Assembly: GCA_029204225.1 (NCBI GenBank)
Contig: CM055092.1
Span: 71,365,472-71,429,471 of the forward strand
DNA length: 64,000 nucleotides
Direction of reading: 5' to 3'
DNA from: Diphasiastrum complanatum
Lineage: Eukaryota; Streptophyta; Lycopodiopsida; Lycopodiales; Lycopodiaceae
Notes under the pieces: model-generated
What the model was told of the DNA's origin: nothing
Databases searched by the model: none
What the model saw: only the letters and a program-made list of their open reading frames with translations
Made by a program: the position numbers and the translations under genes
Shown: piece after piece, positions 52,260 to 64,000 of the stretch
Position numbering within the stretch: position 1 is the first letter of the stretch
How the letters are laid out: every line of letters starts with the position of its first letter

Positions 52260-55054
52260 AGCATCAAGTGCCTGAGTCATTAGCATCTATTTTGGACTTC
52301 CTCCGAGTACTAGAACAATAACCTTCGGATAGCACTGACAAATGCTGCCTCAATTTAAAAATGCTAACATCAAATGAAAGCCATCAATAAATTGGCCTCA
52401 GCTATGACTGGTCACTAGGCCTACCTAATCACATGACCAGTCTCTCTAAGTGTGTTCCATATCAACCAGCTATGAATCCCACTTCGTCGACCCTTTCCAC
52501 ATTTCTAACATGCACTTTCTATAGGTAGTAAGTTAGCAAGCAATGACCATAGAACCTTCTATCATTGGATTGTGTTGTAGGCAATGTTCCACGTGCTGAA
52601 TCGGATGTTCCAGAATATAGAACATTCAGAAATGCTAATTTAATAGTTTTAGACTTTCCATACCCAACAAATACCATATCATACATTATGACACACAATT
52701 AGAGGACAAAATTATGGAAAATAGCTACTTAATAACATTAATGACGATGCTAAATATGCGTGTCCTATTCATTAATAATTCCCAAAAGTTAAGTATTTGG
52801 ATTTCATCTATAAAAGTATATCATTGGGGGGCTCTCACTTGGGAGGTGCGCGCCCCACTCTACATTTGCTTGGGCTCTATAGGCACATGGACCTTTGGCC
52901 TTTCCATAGTATGACTATTGGCTGTCAATGTTCATGCTGATTGGACTACAAGAACGCTTGGCGGTTGATGATTGGCGTTTCATTAAGAAGGGCTCCAATA
53001 CTTCTCCAAAAAGGTCCAAGGGACCATGCAATAATTTGGCAAGGAAAACCATGACGAAGCATCTTAAACACATTGCATGGGAAAAGATTGCTGAAGTAAG
53101 TAAGCAAGAATATTTGCTAGAGAGAAAGGAAAGGCCATACAAACCCCTTCCAAAGATAACGCAATAGGCCAGTCTTCTAACTATGTTGGAGAGGAGCAAG
53201 TGCTCAATACATGGACATGTTTGGTTATGAACAATGAAGCAAGTGAAGATTGGGTCGTGGACTTATGAGCAACCTCACAGGAGTGGCACGAGTATGTACA
53301 TGAATTACAAGTGGACAGACTAACAATTAACAGCAGGAGCTGAATGGGGAAGGTTCTGGAAGGAAGTTCATAGGTGGAGAGGCTTTTCAACAACATGCAT
53401 TTTGAGCATGAAATAGAACCAGCCATTTCTTGATGACGAGGCTCAGCCAGCATGCATATTTTCACTTGATGCTTGGCTTCCTAAAGAAGACGGAACTACT
53501 TAGCTTCTAGTCATAGTTGGACTTGTCACTTGGCTCTGAGGTGACTGAAGACATTAGTTCTTAGTCTCTGTTTTACTTCGTTCTTGGATGGAGTCTAGTA
53601 TTCACCATTGCAGCTATTTGTACTATAACCTTTCTAAGATTGTTGATGTTCTATTCTGGTATCGGTAACATTTTCTATGCAATTTTATCAGTTGTATACT
53701 TGAAAGACGAGAAAAGGGTTTTCTATGCAATTTTATCGGTTGTATACTTGAAAGACGAGAAAAGGTGCAAAGCAAAGCAATAAAAGTGGCACATTTTATA
53801 AAACAGAGATTTTAGCCTGAAATTTCAAAGGCATAATGAGAAAATACACCTGAAACAATAATCTTCCGGGCATAATAACCATATTGGCCAGATTAGGGCG
53901 AAATTCACCCAGGTTTGCTTCTCTTTTGCTTTGGAGTTCTTTGTGTTGTGATTAGTGAAGGCTACTACAAAGATTGGTTATCTGTATTTGATGCACGATT
54001 AAGTTTTCATTATATATACCTGGTCTTTACACCTGTTTTTAACTTTTTTAAACTTTGTGCAATATGAAAATATGCAAATTCTATATTCTGAAACTATATT
54101 CTCAGCTTTTTAAATTGGTTTTCTACTGGTTATAGAGAGGAATGCAATAAGATACCCATTTGTATGTAGATCATTAGTTCCCAAAGGCTTGATGCCGATC
54201 CTCAGGCTTGTCTTTAAAGGCATCCAACTTCTCAATAAGAATAATTAGATCAATCGTACACTCCATGACAGAGGCATAACCCCCGTTTAAGGACAGAAGG
54301 ATAAGAATGACCAATCTATGCCGATCAAAACCCATTAACTTGGTCTGATATAAACTCTGCTGAGGCAGGGACTAACAAGGTGCTAGCAGATGTATTGAGC
54401 AATTTCAGAAGCCAAGAGCTCCAGAAGAAATCTCTCGAGATGAGTGGCAAAGAGGCATTTATTTTAATGACAAGGAGTTATGGAAGCAAGCTGTAGCTGT
54501 TATCATGGAAGGCAACGGGTAGAGACCAAAAAAATCTTCTCTAAACAATTTCATTAAGTTCAAACATACAAGTTCCTGCTTTTGAACAAAGAAAATCAGC
54601 ACCCCACTAACACTTATTGTTTATCATGACTTACTCTTACACGCTGCAAAATAAATTGCAGTATAGAGGCTTCTCAACTGGTATTGCTCATAGCTAATTC
54701 TAGCAAGCTAGGAAGATTTTAGGCATATTGGGGACCTGTTTTGTATTGGACTTTGAAGATGATTTAGAGTGCTTAAAGCCCTTGATGCTAAAGCTAGAAA
54801 CTGTGTTTTACAACATGCTTGAGTGTTTCCTTCATCCCAAATCCGATATACTTTATGAGGATGACCTCTGTCAAAAGGAGCAAAACAATTTGAATACATT
54901 GAAAAGCTTAAATCACATAATACTTCTACAGGTCTGCATAGAGAATATAGAGACGTTGGGAATGTGAGATACAGCCACAACTTTAGATTATGTTTTGCAT
55001 TTTTCCATGTTGAATATTTTACAATCAATGCTGTTCTGTTTCATCCATGTGTAG
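52260..55054. other. Unassigned intron sequence
   Basis: No family was recognised. It includes a 79-codon frame (52928-53167) rich in Lys, a short 'EDWVVDL' frame near 53250 that weakly recalls a copia protease, a 48-bp tandem duplication (53671-53765), and a frame near 54390-54520 without recognisable domain. It ends at the exon 5 acceptor. Confidence 0.45.
53671..53765. repeat. 48-bp tandem duplication
   Basis: The unit starting 'ttttctatgcaattttatc' at 53671 repeats at 53719, with one a/g difference. Confidence 0.85.
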
Positions 55055-55464
55055 GAGCTGGAAAGGTCATCGTTGGAGTGCTCAAATCTTTTTGAGCAAA
55101 ACACAGCGTTGTCAAAGGAGCTTGCGGCTCTCAAGTTGTATGTGTACCTATGCCACCGGTCGTTCTTTTGCTTCTCGAAAGAGTCATGCAGCTATTCTTG
55201 AGGAAATTATTTCTGTTGTCAGTGAGGATGTAGACAAAGATATCAGAAATTTCGCTTTTCTAGCTTCTGCTGGTTCTTAAGAAGAACTGTAGTGGAACAT
55301 GCAGAAATCCTGTATTGCACAGCATAACTTCTCTTCCTATCAAGCAGAATAGCTGATGTGAATCTTGAAGAAGATGATGCGTTGAGGCTGGCGACTATTG
55401 GAAGAGGAGCAAACAAAGATGATGTGATTGATACCTTGATAAAATCTCTTATTCTTCGGAATAG
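55055..55464 (+). CDS. TRAIP: TRAIP-like RING E3 ubiquitin ligase, exons 5-6
   Basis: Exon 5 (55055-55137) encodes 'ELERSSLECSNLFEQNTALS', then 'KELAALKL'. Exon 6 (55348-55464) encodes 'IADVNLEEDDALRLATIG' and 'TLIKSLILRNR'. The Leu codon is split TT/A across the intron. Donor gtatgt (55138) and acceptor aagcag (55347) are sound. Exon 6 ends in phase 2 at gtattt. The segment 'AALKL...DVNLEED..L.LA..G' is a hallmark of plant TRAIP homologues as I recall them. It continues the coiled coil of exon 4 in frame, which links the two blocks across 37 kb. Later exons were not found up to 64000, so the gene is incomplete here or truncated. Confidence 0.75.
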
Positions 55465-55700
55465 GTATTTCTGGTCATGAGAATGATGGCTTATGCAATG
55501 ATGTTTGAAAAGGAGGATGTTAGTTTTTTTTGTATCGGAAGGACTTTGCTTGCTTGTATTCATGTCATTTTAATGTGTACATTGAAACTATATGGTTCAG
55601 AACTTGAGCATGATTTGAGAGAGAGAGAGAGACTACTCGAACCTCTGCCACTCGTCAAACGTGTCTTTGCCCTATATGATGAGTACCACCTAAACCCTGA
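55465..55700. other. Intron sequence after exon 6
   Basis: No exon recognised. Contains a short (GA)n at 55617-55632. LINE-e begins at the end of it. Confidence 0.5.
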
Positions 55701-60760
<5,060 letters not shown>

Positions 60761-63700
60761 GCAAAGATGGGGAGATGGTAACGGAGGGCCACCATGCCGA
60801 GGGATAGGGATCCCTTGTGGGATCACGTCACCATCGCTGCGGCCTATGGCACATCGGGCACGAAGAGATGGAGTTGCAGATACTACACCAGTCTTACACT
60901 GGAGGGCCACACCCATCAGGGCACATTTGTTACGTTTGAGGGGGTACGAGATTGCCCCTTGCATGCATGCTCCTGACACGCTACTCACTCTTGTTGCATC
61001 GGAGGAGGTTGGCCCTTTGAGGATGGGTCCAGACCGAGAGGTAAACATTCAACTCTAAGACTCTTACACTTCAAACATTGATCAAGTTTTAAGTTTAACT
61101 CACATGATACATCAAGTCTGAAGTTTCAAGTTCAACGATCATTGATCATCTAATTTCTAAATCGTATTGTAATTTGTCTTTTTTGGCAGATCGAGATGCA
61201 GTCACGACGACACAACCATAGGCCACTACATCACGCCCCCCAGTTGCCATCCGCTCACCCCTCGCTTCCCATGGCTCAGAGGACAGAGCTCAGCCTGCAG
61301 ATGAGGTAGGGCCTAGCACCCGGCCTGATCCGCCTTCTGGTGCGGGATCCTCGACACCACCTCCAGCCGTGACCATACTGGCACCACATCAGGCATTTGA
61401 GAGAGGGAGAGGGAGAGGTAGACGGGGCCGCACTACACAGCTGGGGGGTAGGGACTACTATGTGTCCACCTTCGCTCCCAGAGCCATTGCAGAGGCAAAG
61501 GTTGTAGTTCGACAGTTCTACATCTGGCCAGGACCCCGACATGGAGGACGGTGATGAGTGCAGTGAGTGCGATTGGGCAGGTGTGGCAGGGGCCATCTTG
61601 TGAGCACCTGAGGACGAAGGGGCTTCTTGATGAGCGGGCTTCTGTTGACCAGAAGTTGGAGCCTCTTAGGAAGGCATGGGCCTAGTACGTACTACTATCC
61701 TTTTAACTTTATGCACTCTAAAGTTTAAACTTCAAAGACTCTATGTAGTATGATGATTGATCATGATTCATTGATATGTAGTATGTACTACTTGCCATGA
61801 AATTTGAATTACGATCTCGGATCTCGTCTTGTGCAACACTGCAATGTGAGTCGTGACTTGTCACCTGTGAACTAGGTATGGTTGCACCATCATATCTAAT
61901 GGTTGGACCGATACGAGGAGGTGCCACATATTGAATATCCTGGTATCTTCGTGCATGGGGACGATGTTTCTCAGATCCATCGACACCTCTGGGGAGGCAG
62001 TCACGGGCAAGTACATGTTCTCACACATTCGAGCTGCCATTGAGGAGGTGGGACCACAACACGTTGTACATGTATATATATTATACTTATTACTATAATG
62101 GTAATTTGTAAATGTCAATGTTGAATGTTGCATTGTATGGTTGATGAACAATGAATTATGGTTCACTTGAGTCTTGAATTCGGAATTTCAAAGTCATGCA
62201 CATTGCATTGTATGGTTGTAACTTGTGCAGGTGGTCACAGACAATGCGTCAAACTACGTCTCCATGGGTAGGCTCGTTAATGAGACCTACCCCCCACCCC
62301 CACATCTTTTGGACACCTTGTGCTGCACACTGCCTGGACTTGTTGGTCGAGGATGTGGCCAAGATTCCATGGATTGCGGAGGTGGTGCGTACCGCATGGT
62401 TCTTGGTGAGATTCGTCACCAAGAAGCCCAGGGTCCTGGCCATGTTTAGGAGATAGTCCACCTTGGATGTCTTGAGACCTGCCCCCACCAGGTATGCAAG
62501 TTGCAAGTTGCAACTCAAATTTGAACGTGCTTTTGTTGGTAAGTATTTACTGGTTAGTTAGTAGTGGTAAATATTTCATGCCCATTGCCATGTATTGTGT
62601 TGTCAGAAGTTAGAACTTGTCACTTGTGCCTTGCGTAGGTTTGCATTTATGTTCCTGGTCCTGGAACGACTGCTGAAAGTTCATCAGGGCTTGAGGCAGA
62701 TGGTTGTTGCCGTCGACTAGGCGCAGCTGGGGCCATCACAGGAGCCCAAGAGTAAGAGATTCGAGCGGACCGTTATGTATTCACCATTTTGGGATGAGGC
62801 TCGATCCATTGTGGTGGGCCTACAGCCTATCTACACTGTCCTGCGCCTTACAGATCGAGAGGGCTGCACATTGGGCCTCTTGTACGAGTTCATGGACAGG
62901 CTGGGCGAGCAGTTGAGCCTTTGCACGACCATTAGCCCAAAGAGGTACATCGCTGAAACCTAATGCTTATTACTTAAGCCTTACTAGTTAGTAGTTACAA
63001 ATACGTACTACGTAGTTGTACTAAGTTCTAACTTGAAACTTCTAAGTTGTAACTTGTAACTAATGTGGGAAATTTGAATGATGTTTGAAATCATTCTGAT
63101 TTCTTGCAGGCTTGAGGAGGTCCGACTCATTTGGCAAAGCAAGTGGGAGTGGTTTCATAAGCCCTTGCATGCCATGGCCCACATACTCCATCCACTTTGG
63201 AGGAATGAGGAGCAGTTCACAGATAGGGAGCTCAGGGATGGCTGGAATGCCGATATCTCCCGAGTTTATCTTGATGTACTCGAGCAGGCTAACCTGCTGG
63301 ATGAGCTCCAGATTTTCAGGCAGGAGACCGCGGAGTTCTCCACTGGCCTGGTGCTTTTGAGAGACGGTAATAAACTGACCATGGTCCAGTGTCCACCGTC
63401 CATTTAAGTTTTTAACATTATAGTTTAAACTTGAAACTTCACATTTTACTGCACAATTACTCAATCATATTGTTGGAAAACTTGGTTGCAACCTGCTAGT
63501 ACTAATTGCCCCTTGAACTGTGATCCAGGCCAGCTGCGTCCCGTGTCATGGTGGTCGAAGTTTGGGGTTGATGTCCCCAAATTGCGTCGCCTTGCCATTA
63601 GGATTCTCTCACAAGACTGCACCTGCAGTCACTTGTGAGAGAAACTGGAGTGTCCATTCCCTGATTCACACGAAGAAGAGGAATCGACTCTCCTCTGCAC

Positions 63701-64000
63701 AATTGGAGAGGTTGGTGTACGTACACGCCAACCTGAGACTTTTGGGTAGACTCCAGACCACCCCAGAGCCTATCCAGGTAAGCCATAATTTCTAACATGT
63801 TATGATTTATCCCAGTTGGTAGTTACTAGTTGGTAGATACTAAATAGATCAATCATCATAGTAGATACTAGACTGTAGCTAAATTTTAACTTTTGTCGGC
63901 CCTTGTAATTTTGTCTTAACTCTTGATTTCAATGTGCATTGTGACGTGCGTAGGTTAATCCCGATAAGATCGATGTGGCAAAGGTTCCAGAGTTGCCACC
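60761..64000 (+). mobile_element. hAT transposon hAT-2 (runs past the window)
   Basis: A second copy of the hAT-1 family with more of the transposase present. Its left end is not seen, because LINE-g sits directly before exon 1. The right end is outside the window. Introns are small, rich in 'acttgtaact'-type words, and at the same places as in hAT-1. Confidence 0.8.
60794..64000 (+). pseudogene. hAT-2 transposase, BED finger to dimerisation domain
   Basis: Exon 1 (from ATG 60794 to about 61040) has a BED-finger-like start 'MPRDRDPLWDHVTIAAAYG' and 'RWSCRYY'. A frameshift is needed to continue into 'RAHLLRLRGYEIAPC'. DUF659-type sequence 'GWTDTRRCHILNILVSS' and 'GTMFLRSIDTSGEAVTGKY' lies at about 61876-62050. 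'VVTDNASNYVSMGRLVNETY' and 'HIFWTPCAAHCLDLL' follow at 62231-62350, again with a frame change at a C-rich run near 62290. C-terminal exons carry 'FWDEARSIVVGLQPIYTVLR', 'WFHKPLHAMAHILHPLW' and dimerisation 'CERNWSVHSLIHTKKRNRL' (63635 on). The frame changes suggest a decayed copy. The last exon begins near 63955. Confidence 0.78.

Noticed and set aside
54728-54967. Additional TRAIP exon before exon 5
   Set aside because: The 79-codon frame does not resemble the coiled coil, and exon 4 to exon 5 already join in phase.

Overview
This is nuclear DNA from a land plant with a large, repeat-rich genome. The evidence is Ty1/copia and Ty3/gypsy chromovirus retrotransposons with initiator-Met-tRNA-type primer sites, plant-type hAT transposases, LINEs, and one host gene split by GT/AG introns. 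Very long introns and abundant (GA)n tracts would suit a fern or a gymnosperm, but I cannot name the species. No rRNA, tRNA, CRISPR or prokaryotic gene was seen.

Layout. 1-950 is unassigned. 951-10336 is a decayed copia element (copia-1) whose 3' LTR is split by a hAT-end fragment and a second copia element (copia-2). 10337-14670 holds two gypsy remnants in opposite orientation plus an LTR-like insertion. 14690-16391 is upstream DNA of the one recognisable host gene and includes a TATA box. 16392-17998 carries exons 1-4 and 55055-55464 carries exons 5-6 of a TRAIP-like RING E3 ubiquitin ligase gene on the + strand. The intron between them is about 37 kb and full of nested mobile elements. The following intron is at least 8.5 kb and runs to the window end.

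Inside the 37-kb intron, in order: LINE fragments (18310-20150), a non-autonomous LTR element (20254-23000), and one hAT element (23697-49920) with matching 10-bp termini and a near-perfect 8-bp target duplication. The hAT has been inflated to 26 kb by insertions into a (GT)n(GA)n microsatellite near its 3' end. Those insertions are a head-to-tail series of minus-strand LINEs separated by (GA)n tracts. Two gypsy chromoviruses lie among them: gypsy-1 sits in a (GA)n tract with near-identical LTRs, and gypsy-2 sits inside a LINE with a 5-bp duplication. After the hAT come copia-3 remnants, interrupted by a hAT-type MITE.

After exon 6 (55465-64000) there are more (GA)n-bounded LINEs and a second copy of the hAT family, which runs off the right edge.

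The main observation is the LINE family. Nine LINE 3' ends all carry a (TC)n-type tail on the coding strand instead of poly(A), and most 5' ends, at whatever truncation point, also abut a (GA)n tract. This fits a plant non-LTR retrotransposon group that inserts into (TC)n/(GA)n microsatellites, including the tails of its own relatives, and so builds head-to-tail arrays inside a host intron.
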